Positions 35,474-43,619 of a stretch of DNA of 59,328 bases are shown here, one piece after another. The translations under genes and the position numbers were made by a program. The notes below the pieces were generated by a model. It was not told where the DNA came from, made no database searches, and saw only the letters and a list, made by a program, of their open reading frames with translations. The number at the start of each line of letters is the position of its first letter. Position 1 is the stretch's first letter. Source of the DNA: Aliarcobacter sp017996075 (GTDB taxonomy: Bacteria > Campylobacterota > Campylobacteria > Campylobacterales > Arcobacteraceae); assembly GCF_051062515.1 (NCBI RefSeq), contig NZ_JAMXEK010000010.1. One strand, 5' to 3'.

Positions 35474-37261
35474 ATGACTGAAGAAGAAAAAAAACTTTTT
35501 GAACAAGCGGTTGAATTTTTTAATAAAAAAGATTACGATAAATCAAAATCTTTATACGAAGAAATTTTAAAAATAAATCCTAAAAACTCTGCTATTTATG
35601 GAAATTTAGGAGTTATTTTTAGAATTAAAGGTGATGTTGCAACAGCTATAAAATATTATATTGAAGCTATAAAATTAGATCCAAAAAACTTACTAGTTTA
35701 TAATAATTTAGGTAACGCGTTTAAAGAGATAAAAAATTATAAAATGGCTTTACAAGTATATTCAGATGCTTTAAAAATAAATCCAAATGATTTTAATATT
35801 TACAATAATATAGGAATAGTATTTGAATTGATAGGGGAAAATAATAAAGCAATAGAGGCTTACAAACAAGCCGTTAGAGTAAATCCAAATTATGCAAAAG
35901 CTGTAAATAATATAGCTGTGGTTTTGTATAAACAAAAAAGATATAAAGAGTCAGCTCAGATTTTTGAAATTGCCTTACAAACTGATCCAAACTATTTTGA
36001 AGTGTATAGTAATAAAGGCGCTGCTTATAATAAAGCAAAAGATTATGATAAAGCAATAGAATCTCTAGAAATGGCAATTCTTAAAATGCCAAATCATGGT
36101 GGAGCTTATACAAATCTTGGAAATGTTTACAACAAATTATTTGATTATAAAACAGCTGCAAAAATGCATGAGAAATCTATAGAACTAGAACCAAACGGTT
36201 CAAATGCGCATAGTAATTTAGGTACTTCATACAAATATTTAGGCTTATCAGATAAAGCTATTATTTCATATAAAAAAGCCATAGAACTAGATCCGAATTT
36301 TGTAAATGCACATTTTGACTTAGCAACTATGTATTTAGCAATGGAAGATTTTGAAAACGGATGGAAAGAGTATGAATGGAGATTTAAAAAAGAGGAGATG
36401 ATTCCACATATAATTAGACATAAAGATATTTTTTCAAAACCACTTTTTACGGGTGCTGAGGATATTAAAGGTAAAATTTTATTGCTTCATTCAGAACAGG
36501 GATACGGAGATAGTATTCAATTTATAAGATTTTTACCTCAAATAAAAGAGAAATTTGGATGTAAAATAGCAGTAAAATGTAGAGAAGGCTTAAAAGAGTT
36601 ATTTTCTACAATAGAAGAAATTGATGTAATAGTTGATAGAAGTGAAGAAACACCAGCATTTGATTATCAATTATCAATTATGAGTATGCCTTTTATTTTA
36701 AATATGAAAAACACAGATGAATTACCAAAAAAAGTACCATATTTAAAAGCTACTTTTGACAAAGATTTAGAAATCAAAAAAGAAAAAGGCAAAATCAATA
36801 TTGGTATTTGTTGGAGTGCTTCACTAACAGGTGAAAGCTATGAAGGAAAAGTATTTGATTTAAAATTTTTTGAACCTTTGATTAATAATCCAAAAATAAA
36901 TCTTTACTCTTTGCAAGTTGGTGAGGGAAGCGAAGATATAAAGAAACTTGGATATGAAGATAAAATTATAGATTTAACTCCAAAATTAACAGATTTCTCT
37001 AAAACTGCATATTTAATGGATAATTTAGACTTAATAATATCTTCAGATACATCAGTTGCTCATTTAGCAGGCGCTCTAAACAGACCTGTTTGGGTTGTTT
37101 TACAAAAAATTCCTGATTGGAGATGGACGAATAAAGGTGAAACAACAAAATGGTATCCAAGTGCTAAGTTATTTAGACAAAAAACAGCAAGAGTTTGGGA
37201 GAGCGTATTTCAATCTATAAATGCAAAACTTTCTAAACAATATAAAATTAAAATCAATTAA
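35474..37261 (+). CDS. TPR-repeat protein with GT9-like glycosyltransferase domain
   Basis: Two-part cytoplasmic protein of 595 aa. Residues 1-300 consist of about eight tetratricopeptide repeats (e.g. NSAIYGNLGVIFRIKGDVAT, KNLLVYNNLGNAFKEIKNY) that form a protein-binding superhelix. Residues 340-590 resemble the C-terminal domain of heptosyltransferase-like (GT-B, GT9-type) enzymes, with IGICWSASLTGE, a SLQVGEG strand and the donor-site segment SSDTSVAHLAGALNRPVWVV. TPR-GT fusions of this kind often modify proteins. Position between sapC/FkbM and the T1SS genes suggests the adhesin as acceptor, but this is inference. The stop overlaps one possible start of the ABC transporter gene. Confidence 0.8.
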   Translation: MTEEEKKLFEQAVEFFNKKDYDKSKSLYEEILKINPKNSAIYGNLGVIFRIKGDVATAIKYYIEAIKLDPKNLLVYNNLGNAFKEIKNYKMALQVYSDALKINPNDFNIYNNIGIVFELIGENNKAIEAYKQAVRVNPNYAKAVNNIAVVLYKQKRYKESAQIFEIALQTDPNYFEVYSNKGAAYNKAKDYDKAIESLEMAILKMPNHGGAYTNLGNVYNKLFDYKTAAKMHEKSIELEPNGSNAHSNLGTSYKYLGLSDKAIISYKKAIELDPNFVNAHFDLATMYLAMEDFENGWKEYEWRFKKEEMIPHIIRHKDIFSKPLFTGAEDIKGKILLLHSEQGYGDSIQFIRFLPQIKEKFGCKIAVKCREGLKELFSTIEEIDVIVDRSEETPAFDYQLSIMSMPFILNMKNTDELPKKVPYLKATFDKDLEIKKEKGKINIGICWSASLTGESYEGKVFDLKFFEPLINNPKINLYSLQVGEGSEDIKKLGYEDKIIDLTPKLTDFSKTAYLMDNLDLIISSDTSVAHLAGALNRPVWVVLQKIPDWRWTNKGETTKWYPSAKLFRQKTARVWESVFQSINAKLSKQYKIKIN

Positions 37262-39398
37262 TAGGTCTATTTTGGAAGATAAAGAAAATATTATAGAAGA
37301 GATAAAATTTGAGGACAGTCCTTTAAATAGAGAAAAGTATCCACTGCTCTTCTCTTTAAAGTATATTTTAGATTTTTATTTTGGTGAAATATCTTTAAAT
37401 ACAATTGTTAGTTTTAGTGCAAAATCAAATAAAGGTTTTACCCAAGAATTAGCAATTGATGTTATAAAAGAGGTTGGGCTTTTTGGCGTTGCTAGAGATA
37501 TGAAGGCTTTGGATATTCCTAACCATTTTTTACCTTGCATTATTTTTGATGAAAAAGATAGTCCCTATATTTTAAGAAAAAAATCTAAAGAGTGTTATTT
37601 ATACGATCCAATTACGAATAGTGAAATTAAAAAAGATATCAGCTATTTGAAAAATTTTAAAAAAGCCATTTTAGTATTTAGAGACTCAAAAAAAGAAAAA
37701 ATATTAGATGAAATTAAAGGTAAGGATTGGTTTTGGAATCCTATAAAGAAATTTTGGAAATCATATGTTGAAATCGGAATTTTAACTCTATTTATAAATA
37801 TATTTGCTTTAGCACTTCCTCTATTTTCAATGAGTGTATATGATAGAGTTGTACCAAATAATGCTACAGAAACTCTTTTTGTATTAGCTATAGGTGTTGT
37901 TATAATTTTATTATTCGATGTATTTTTTAAGAGTGTTAGAAACTATATTATTGAAAAAGTGGGAAAAGAGCTAGGTGTTTATTTGGAAGAGGAGCTTTTA
38001 AAAAGAGTTTTAAGCATTCAATCACAATACGATAATATGCTCGTTGGAACAAAAGCAAATTTATTTAGAGAGTTAGCTTTGATTAAAGATTTTTTTGCCA
38101 CAAAATCTATTGTTCAAGTAATAGATTTTCCATTTTTCTTCTTAGCAGTAGCTGTAATCTTTATAATATCACCAATGATTGCTTTAGTTCCAATTTTAAT
38201 TGCAATTTTGGTATTAATTTTTAATTTTGCTATGCAAGTTCCAATTTCAAATTTAAGTAAAAAAAATATTGAAAATATTCAAGCAAAACACTCTTTTTTG
38301 GTTGAAACAATACAAGGAAGTGAAATAATAAAACTTTCAAATGCACGTTCAACTAAGCTTTTTAACTGGAGAAATATTATTGCTGTGACAGATTCTATAA
38401 CTCACAAAATACAATCTTTAAATGTATTTTCTATGAATCTTTCACAAACAGTTATTCAATTTGTTACATTGCTGGTTATTATTGTTGGAGTTTTTGAAAT
38501 AGCAAACAAAAACTTATCAGTTGGAGGTTTAATTGCAGTTACAATTCTTTCAAGTAGGGCAATGGTTCCTGTAATACAAGTCTCTATGATGGCTATAAAG
38601 CTTAAAGAGATTAAAGAATCTTTAAATAATATAAATGATTTTTGGCACTTACCTTTAGAAAATGATAAAAATATTGAAATTGGTTTGGGTGAAATAAAAG
38701 GAAATATTGAGTTTAAAAATGTTGACTTTTATTATAAAAACAGCAAATATCCATCTTTGGAAAACTGTAATATAAAAATTAAAGAAGGAGAAAGAGTAGG
38801 AATAATTGGGCAAACAGGTGCTGGAAAAAGTACATTCCTAAGAATCTTAACAGGTCTTGATAGCCCAACAAAAGGCTCTGTTTATTTAGACGGACATGAA
38901 ATATCTACAATACATCCTATTGAAATAAGACAAAATATAGGAGTTATGCCTCAAGATCCATTTTTATTTTCAGGAACACTAAAAGAAAATATTGAGTTAT
39001 CAACACCTATTAGTAAAGAAAAACTCATGGAGTTAATAAAAATTACAGGTTTAGAAGATTTAGTTAAAAAATCAGGACAAGGAGATGGATTGCAAGTTGG
39101 TGAAAGAGGTTGCAATTTATCTGTTGGTCAAAGGCATTTAGTGGCACTTGCTAGAGCCTTATTGAATAATCCACCTATTTTGCTTTTAGATGAACCTACA
39201 ACAGGACTTGATGTTGGACTTGAAAAAACTCTAATAACACATATGAAAGAGATATTAAATAATAAAACTTTGATAGTTATTACACATAGATTTGCAGCAT
39301 TAGACCTAGTTGATAGAGTTATTGTTTTAAACCAAGGAAGAGTAGTCGCAGATGGACCTAAAAATGCAGTTTTAGCATCACTTCAAGAGAAGAGGTAG
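37221..39398 (+). CDS. Type I secretion ABC transporter (LapB/RtxB-type, C39-like domain)
   Basis: Inner-membrane exporter of the T1SS. Residues about 30-150 form a C39-peptidase-like domain without a catalytic Cys (PLLFSLKYILDFYF at the position where C39 enzymes have the active Cys). It should bind but not cleave the substrate, as in RTX exporters. A six-helix ABC membrane domain covers about 185-450. The ATPase domain has Walker A GIIGQTGAGKSTFL (about 527), Walker B PILLLDEPTTGLD and H-loop VITHRF. The signature reads LSVGQRH rather than LSGGQ, an unusual Gly-to-Val change. The ATG at 37221 overlaps the TPR-GT gene by 41 nt. A TTG at 37272 behind ATAGGT gives a start outside that gene and is equally plausible. 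Confidence 0.92.
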   Translation: MQNFLNNIKLKSINRSILEDKENIIEEIKFEDSPLNREKYPLLFSLKYILDFYFGEISLNTIVSFSAKSNKGFTQELAIDVIKEVGLFGVARDMKALDIPNHFLPCIIFDEKDSPYILRKKSKECYLYDPITNSEIKKDISYLKNFKKAILVFRDSKKEKILDEIKGKDWFWNPIKKFWKSYVEIGILTLFINIFALALPLFSMSVYDRVVPNNATETLFVLAIGVVIILLFDVFFKSVRNYIIEKVGKELGVYLEEELLKRVLSIQSQYDNMLVGTKANLFRELALIKDFFATKSIVQVIDFPFFFLAVAVIFIISPMIALVPILIAILVLIFNFAMQVPISNLSKKNIENIQAKHSFLVETIQGSEIIKLSNARSTKLFNWRNIIAVTDSITHKIQSLNVFSMNLSQTVIQFVTLLVIIVGVFEIANKNLSVGGLIAVTILSSRAMVPVIQVSMMAIKLKEIKESLNNINDFWHLPLENDKNIEIGLGEIKGNIEFKNVDFYYKNSKYPSLENCNIKIKEGERVGIIGQTGAGKSTFLRILTGLDSPTKGSVYLDGHEISTIHPIEIRQNIGVMPQDPFLFSGTLKENIELSTPISKEKLMELIKITGLEDLVKKSGQGDGLQVGERGCNLSVGQRHLVALARALLNNPPILLLDEPTTGLDVGLEKTLITHMKEILNNKTLIVITHRFAALDLVDRVIVLNQGRVVADGPKNAVLASLQEKR

Positions 39399-39399
39399 T

Positions 39400-40674
39400 A
39401 TGAATAATAGATTATTTGAAGAAAAAGATTGGAATTATTACACTACTGTAATTCCAATTATGTTATTTTTTATTATTTTTTTATCGTGGGCTGCTTTTAG
39501 CCAAATAGATGAAACTATAAAAGGAACTGGTAAAGTTGTTCCTTCAGGGCAAACAAAAGTTATACAAAATCTAGAGGGAGGAATAGTATCTGCTATTTTA
39601 TTAAATGAAGGGGATAATGTAAAAAAAGGTGACACTATTTACAACCTTTCAAATGCATTTTTTAGTGCTGATTCAATTACAAAAGAGATAGATCTATTGA
39701 CTTTTCAAGCAATTTTAATAAGATTAGATGCGTTAATAGAAAATAAAACTGTTGTTGATTTCCCAGAAGAGTTAAAACAAAAAATTCCTGAAATTGTAGA
39801 AAATGAAACGAAAATCTTTTATGAAGATTTAGAAAACAATCAAAGGAAGATTGAAATTGCTCGTGATCAATTTAATCAAAAAGATTATAAATTAAGAGAG
39901 ACAAAAATTAGATTCAATAATCTTAGTATTGAGTTAAATTTAGCTATGGAAAATATGAAAATATTAGATGAACTATTAAATAAAAAAGTAGCCTCAAGAA
40001 AAGAGTATATAGCGGAATTATCAAAAAAACAGAGTATTGTAACACAAATTGAAGAGACTAGAAATAGTATTCCTATATTACAAGAAGAGCTTGAAGAAGC
40101 TAGAAAAAAAATAGCTTCAGCTGAATCTGAAAATAAAAGTAAACTGCTAAGTAAATACACTGAAGTTAAAACCGAAATAAATAAACTTGTAGAAAAAAAT
40201 AAAGCAAATGCAGATAGAGAACAAAGAAAATCTGTAATATCACCTGTAAATGGGATAATAAATAAACTCTATTTTTATACAGAAGGCGGAATAGTAAAAC
40301 CAGGAGATAAACTAGCAGAGATCACTCCAATAGAAGACAATTTAACAATTGAAGCTAAGATTAAAAGCTCAGATAGAGCATTTATTTGGGAAGGACAAGA
40401 TGTTTCAATTGAGATAACAGCTTATGATTTTTCAAGATATGGTTTATTAAATGGAAAATTGATTTCAATATCACCTGATAGTTTTGAAGATAAAAATGGC
40501 TCTATTTACTACATTGCAAAAATCAATGCAGATGTTAATAGTTTTGGAGAAGAACTCCCTATTTTGCCAGGTATGGTTGCAAATGTAAATATTCTAACTG
40601 GTAAAAAAACTGTTTTAGAATATATTCTTAAGCCTCTTAAAGATATTAGGAAAAATGCATTGAGTGAGAATTGA
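39400..40674 (+). CDS. HlyD-family T1SS periplasmic adaptor
   Basis: Membrane fusion protein linking the ABC transporter to the TolC-type channel. One N-terminal membrane segment (VIPIMLFFIIFLSWAAFS, about residues 18-36) is followed by the first lipoyl half (GTGKVVPSGQTKVIQNLEGG). A long coiled-coil hairpin covers about 95-265. The second lipoyl half and beta-barrel follow (SPVNGIINKLYFYTEGGIVK, then DRAFIWEGQDVSIEITAYDF). At 424 aa it has normal length. It starts ATG one base after the ABC transporter stop, so the two are co-translated. Confidence 0.92.
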   Translation: MNNRLFEEKDWNYYTTVIPIMLFFIIFLSWAAFSQIDETIKGTGKVVPSGQTKVIQNLEGGIVSAILLNEGDNVKKGDTIYNLSNAFFSADSITKEIDLLTFQAILIRLDALIENKTVVDFPEELKQKIPEIVENETKIFYEDLENNQRKIEIARDQFNQKDYKLRETKIRFNNLSIELNLAMENMKILDELLNKKVASRKEYIAELSKKQSIVTQIEETRNSIPILQEELEEARKKIASAESENKSKLLSKYTEVKTEINKLVEKNKANADREQRKSVISPVNGIINKLYFYTEGGIVKPGDKLAEITPIEDNLTIEAKIKSSDRAFIWEGQDVSIEITAYDFSRYGLLNGKLISISPDSFEDKNGSIYYIAKINADVNSFGEELPILPGMVANVNILTGKKTVLEYILKPLKDIRKNALSEN

Positions 40675-40707
40675 TACTTCAACTTTTAAGATAATTATTT
40701 ATATTAA

Positions 40708-40754
40708 TATAATCATAAAATAAGATAAAAAAAGATAAAATTGTTTTATCTTTT
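40708..40754 (+). promoter_or_regulatory. Internal promoter candidate and AT hairpin
   Basis: The 94-nt gap after the HlyD gene contains a TATAAT box (40708-40713). A perfect 11-bp hairpin (AAAAGATAAAA, loop TTG, TTTTATCTTTT; 40730-40754) lies 14 nt before the next start. The hairpin could be a weak terminator or attenuator. Together they may let the downstream membrane module be controlled separately from the exporter. Confidence 0.45.
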
Positions 40755-40768
40755 GATAAAGGGGTTAA

Positions 40769-41719
40769 TTGTTTAGTTTCATTAAAGCTCTACAAAACTT
40801 TTTTAGTAATTTAAAAAAGAAAAAAGGTTTATGGTTTACAACCTTAACTATTTTGTCTATAATTGGTATATCACTTTCTATGTATCTTCTTTCAAATATG
40901 ACAACAAGCATTGCTAAAGAGGTTTATATAAATATGTCTAGTACTTATATAAATAATTTGGAAGATAAAATAGAAGATAAAAAGAATGAATATAGAAGAA
41001 TTATCTTAGGTTTACAAACAAATGATACCTTTAAAAATAATTTAAATAATAAATTAATTATTGATTCTATTTTAGAAAATTATAATAAAAATTTATCTGA
41101 AATGGGATTTGGTCAAATAACTTTATCTTTTTATTCAATATCTAACCAAATAAATCAATATAAAAATATTGTTAATACGGTAATTAGTAGAAAAACTTCA
41201 TCTTTCGGATTTGAAGTTCTTGCGGATGGGCCAAATATTGTTTATCTCTTTCCCATTATAATAGATAGTAGTGTTGTTGGAGTTGTTGAGATTAAGGAGA
41301 ATATTATTTCTCTTAAAAATGATATTGAAAGAAGTAAACAAACTATATTTTTATTTTTGTTACAAGAAAAAATGATGAATAATTTATCTGATGATTTAAA
41401 AAATCGAAGATATAGATTAGTAGTTGATGGCTTAAGAGTTGAAGAACAAAAATATGATAGCTCTTTAGTATCAAATGTCGCAGAAGGTGGGCAAGAAGAG
41501 ATAAAAGAGTTGAAAAATAATGGTTATCTTGTAAATGATGTTTACTTTAAAACATATAAAGAAGTAGTTGATGTTAATGGTGTAACTATAGGTTATATTA
41601 TTATGGCTGAGAAAGTTCAGGGTAGTAATGGGTTTGTTAATATAGTTGATAACATGACAAAATCTGTAACGTTGGTATCATTAGGGCTGGTGATATCTAT
41701 ACTGTTGTTTATGTTTTAA
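40769..41719 (+). CDS. Two-TM membrane protein with Cache-like periplasmic domain
   Basis: Protein of 316 aa with a membrane helix at about 21-42 (FTTLTILSIIGISLSMYLLS), a large periplasmic region of about 250 residues and a second helix at the very C-terminus (VTLVSLGLVISILLFMF). The layout (two helices, periplasmic part with strands FGFEVLADGPNIVYLFPIII and VVGVVEIK) resembles double-Cache sensor domains of chemoreceptors. However, there is no HAMP or other cytoplasmic output domain. It is encoded just before a MotA/ExbB-type channel, so it may be the sensory or structural partner of that channel. The start codon is TTG after a strong AAAGGGG site. The family is not firmly recognised. Confidence 0.6.
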   Translation: MFSFIKALQNFFSNLKKKKGLWFTTLTILSIIGISLSMYLLSNMTTSIAKEVYINMSSTYINNLEDKIEDKKNEYRRIILGLQTNDTFKNNLNNKLIIDSILENYNKNLSEMGFGQITLSFYSISNQINQYKNIVNTVISRKTSSFGFEVLADGPNIVYLFPIIIDSSVVGVVEIKENIISLKNDIERSKQTIFLFLLQEKMMNNLSDDLKNRRYRLVVDGLRVEEQKYDSSLVSNVAEGGQEEIKELKNNGYLVNDVYFKTYKEVVDVNGVTIGYIIMAEKVQGSNGFVNIVDNMTKSVTLVSLGLVISILLFMF

Positions 41720-41728
41720 AGGTATTAA

Positions 41729-42856
41729 ATGAGAAGAGTTAAAGTTTTAAAGATTTTTTTTATTGTTATATTATTTATATCGTTTATTATATATGCAAAT
41801 TTTTCATTAATTAAAACTTTTTTTGTTGCAACATTGACATTTAATATACCAATTTTAACTATATTTTTACTTGCGCTATTAGTTATATATAAATCTGCAA
41901 TAAAATTAACAATGTTAGCAGGTACATTTGGAATTTTAGCCTATAAAAAAGGTAAAGCATTAGAGTTTTATTTGGATGGAATAACAAAAGTTATGCCAGC
42001 AACAATAGCTCATATGTTCAATAGAAGAGCAAAAAAAGGTGTTATATATTTTTCAGAACAAGAAGCCAAAGATGTAAATGAGTGGCTAGATAATCAGTTT
42101 TTTAAAGAAAAAAGTTACACTGCCTTTTTTGTTGGTTCATCCTTAACTCTTGGATTATTGGGTACATTCGCGGGTTTATTAATAGCTATTGATGAAATGG
42201 GAAGAATTATTTTATCTTTTGGTGGTGATAATATAGACTTAGCTGAAATAATGACAGGATTTTCAGGACCATTAGGTGGAATGGCTATTGGATTTTCATC
42301 TTCATTATTCGGTGTTTCATCTGCTATTATACTAAATCTTATGCAGTATATTTTAACAAAAAGTCAAAACTCATTTTTAGAAGATGTTCAAGAATGGATG
42401 AAAGAGAAGATTATTGATTCTCAGGCGATTGATATTATTGAAGATACAGGAGAGTATAAAACTTTATTAAAAGCAAATACAAATCAAAATATAGATAGCA
42501 ATATTATGTCTTCGGCCGGATTTATAGATGTATTTGTTGATACAATAAGTGGATTTACTGAAAAAATTGAGAACTCTAATCAAATTTCTCAAGAAGTATT
42601 TATGAAAATTGCTGATAAATTAGAGCAAAATATAAATAAATCTGATAATGAATCAGTTTTATTAAAAAATTTAATTGAGGTGATGAAAGAATCAAATTTG
42701 AATCAATATTCAAGTTCAAAACTAATAGAGGAATCCTTGCAAGAAATTTCAATGGTAATATTATCTCAGCATAAAACTATTAAGAAAAGCTTGGAATTAC
42801 AAGAAGAAAATAATAAATTATTAACTAATTTGATTAATAATTTAGAGAATAAGTAA
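41729..42856 (+). CDS. MotA/TolQ/ExbB-family proton channel subunit
   Basis: Inner-membrane protein with four predicted helices: two near the N-terminus (about 7-27 and 32-52), then VGSSLTLGLLGTFAGLLIAI (about 135-154) and GGMAIGFSSSLFGVSSAIIL (about 185-204). The last two contain the TLGLLGTF and SxLxG-type signatures of MotA/TolQ/ExbB stator subunits. A cytoplasmic loop lies between helices 2 and 3. The 155-residue C-terminal tail is helical and coiled-coil-like, longer than in ExbB and reminiscent of ZorA-type channels. It probably forms a proton-conducting complex with the OmpA-like protein encoded 5 nt downstream. The ribosome-binding site AAAGGT precedes the ATG. Confidence 0.82.
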   Translation: MRRVKVLKIFFIVILFISFIIYANFSLIKTFFVATLTFNIPILTIFLLALLVIYKSAIKLTMLAGTFGILAYKKGKALEFYLDGITKVMPATIAHMFNRRAKKGVIYFSEQEAKDVNEWLDNQFFKEKSYTAFFVGSSLTLGLLGTFAGLLIAIDEMGRIILSFGGDNIDLAEIMTGFSGPLGGMAIGFSSSLFGVSSAIILNLMQYILTKSQNSFLEDVQEWMKEKIIDSQAIDIIEDTGEYKTLLKANTNQNIDSNIMSSAGFIDVFVDTISGFTEKIENSNQISQEVFMKIADKLEQNINKSDNESVLLKNLIEVMKESNLNQYSSSKLIEESLQEISMVILSQHKTIKKSLELQEENNKLLTNLINNLENK

Positions 42857-42861
42857 TCAAA

Positions 42862-43614
42862 ATGGCTCAAAAATTTGAAGAGGAGTTTAATCCATGGCCA
42901 TCTTTTGTGGATTTATTTTCATCTGTAATTTTAGTTTTATTACTATTTCTATTGGTTGTACTTGCTAATCTTGGTTATTATGCACAATTTAAGTATAAAA
43001 TATCATATACTGGTTCGATATCTTCTGATGATTTAATTTTAAAAGATAGTAGTTCTTCTGAAAATAGAGTTGAAGTTCAATCTTTAAGTAGTAGTTCCGC
43101 ACCAAATTCAGATTTAAATATTCAAATAATAAAAGAACAAAAGCAGATGGTTTTAGCTCTTGAAAATCAAATAAATTCAGATCCTATAAATGTAAAATCA
43201 GCAGAAGGTTCAGATGAAGTAGTTTCTTCTGGAGTTAATGTAGCCGATAAAAAAGAGAATACAACAGAAGTACAAAATATGATTACAGCAGATGATTATT
43301 TGATCGTTACCTATAAAGCTGATGAACTATTTGTTGATGATACAATTTCTAAAAAATTAAGGGATTTTTTAAATAAAGCAAAAGTTAAGCACCCAAAGCA
43401 TGAAATAGTAATATATTCATATGAGATAAAAAATGTATTAAGCGCAACAATCTCAAAGCAAATATCATTGGCTAGAACAATGAGTATAAGAAATTTAATC
43501 AAAAAATTTGGATATGAAAAAAAAGACATTAAGATAGATTTAGGAACAAAGCCAGAGATAAAAGAAGATATAGATCCTAAAAATGGATATATAGTAATTA
43601 AAATTGTAAAGTAG
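42862..43614 (+). CDS. MotB/OmpA-like partner of the proton channel
   Basis: Protein of 250 aa with one N-terminal membrane helix (WPSFVDLFSSVILVLLLFLL, residues about 11-30). The Asp in FVDLFSS is at the place of the proton-binding Asp of MotB, ExbD and ZorB. A low-complexity Ser-rich periplasmic linker (about 50-135) leads to a C-terminal OmpA-like domain (about 140-250; LRDFLNKAKVKHPKHEIVIY, SLARTMSIRNLIKKFGY). That fold usually binds peptidoglycan, though its key NxxLSxxRA motif is degenerate. It forms an operon with the channel subunit and is likely the anchored stator half. The partner reading is known for the family; the role in adhesin biology is inferred. Confidence 0.75.
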   Translation: MAQKFEEEFNPWPSFVDLFSSVILVLLLFLLVVLANLGYYAQFKYKISYTGSISSDDLILKDSSSSENRVEVQSLSSSSAPNSDLNIQIIKEQKQMVLALENQINSDPINVKSAEGSDEVVSSGVNVADKKENTTEVQNMITADDYLIVTYKADELFVDDTISKKLRDFLNKAKVKHPKHEIVIYSYEIKNVLSATISKQISLARTMSIRNLIKKFGYEKKDIKIDLGTKPEIKEDIDPKNGYIVIKIVK

Positions 43615-43619
43615 AGTAT

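Noticed and set aside
41729..43614. Zorya-type anti-phage defence (ZorA/ZorB-like pair)
   Set aside because: The channel and OmpA-like genes resemble ZorA/ZorB, but no ZorC, ZorD or ZorE nuclease/helicase is adjacent and both neighbours are secretion and c-di-GMP genes.
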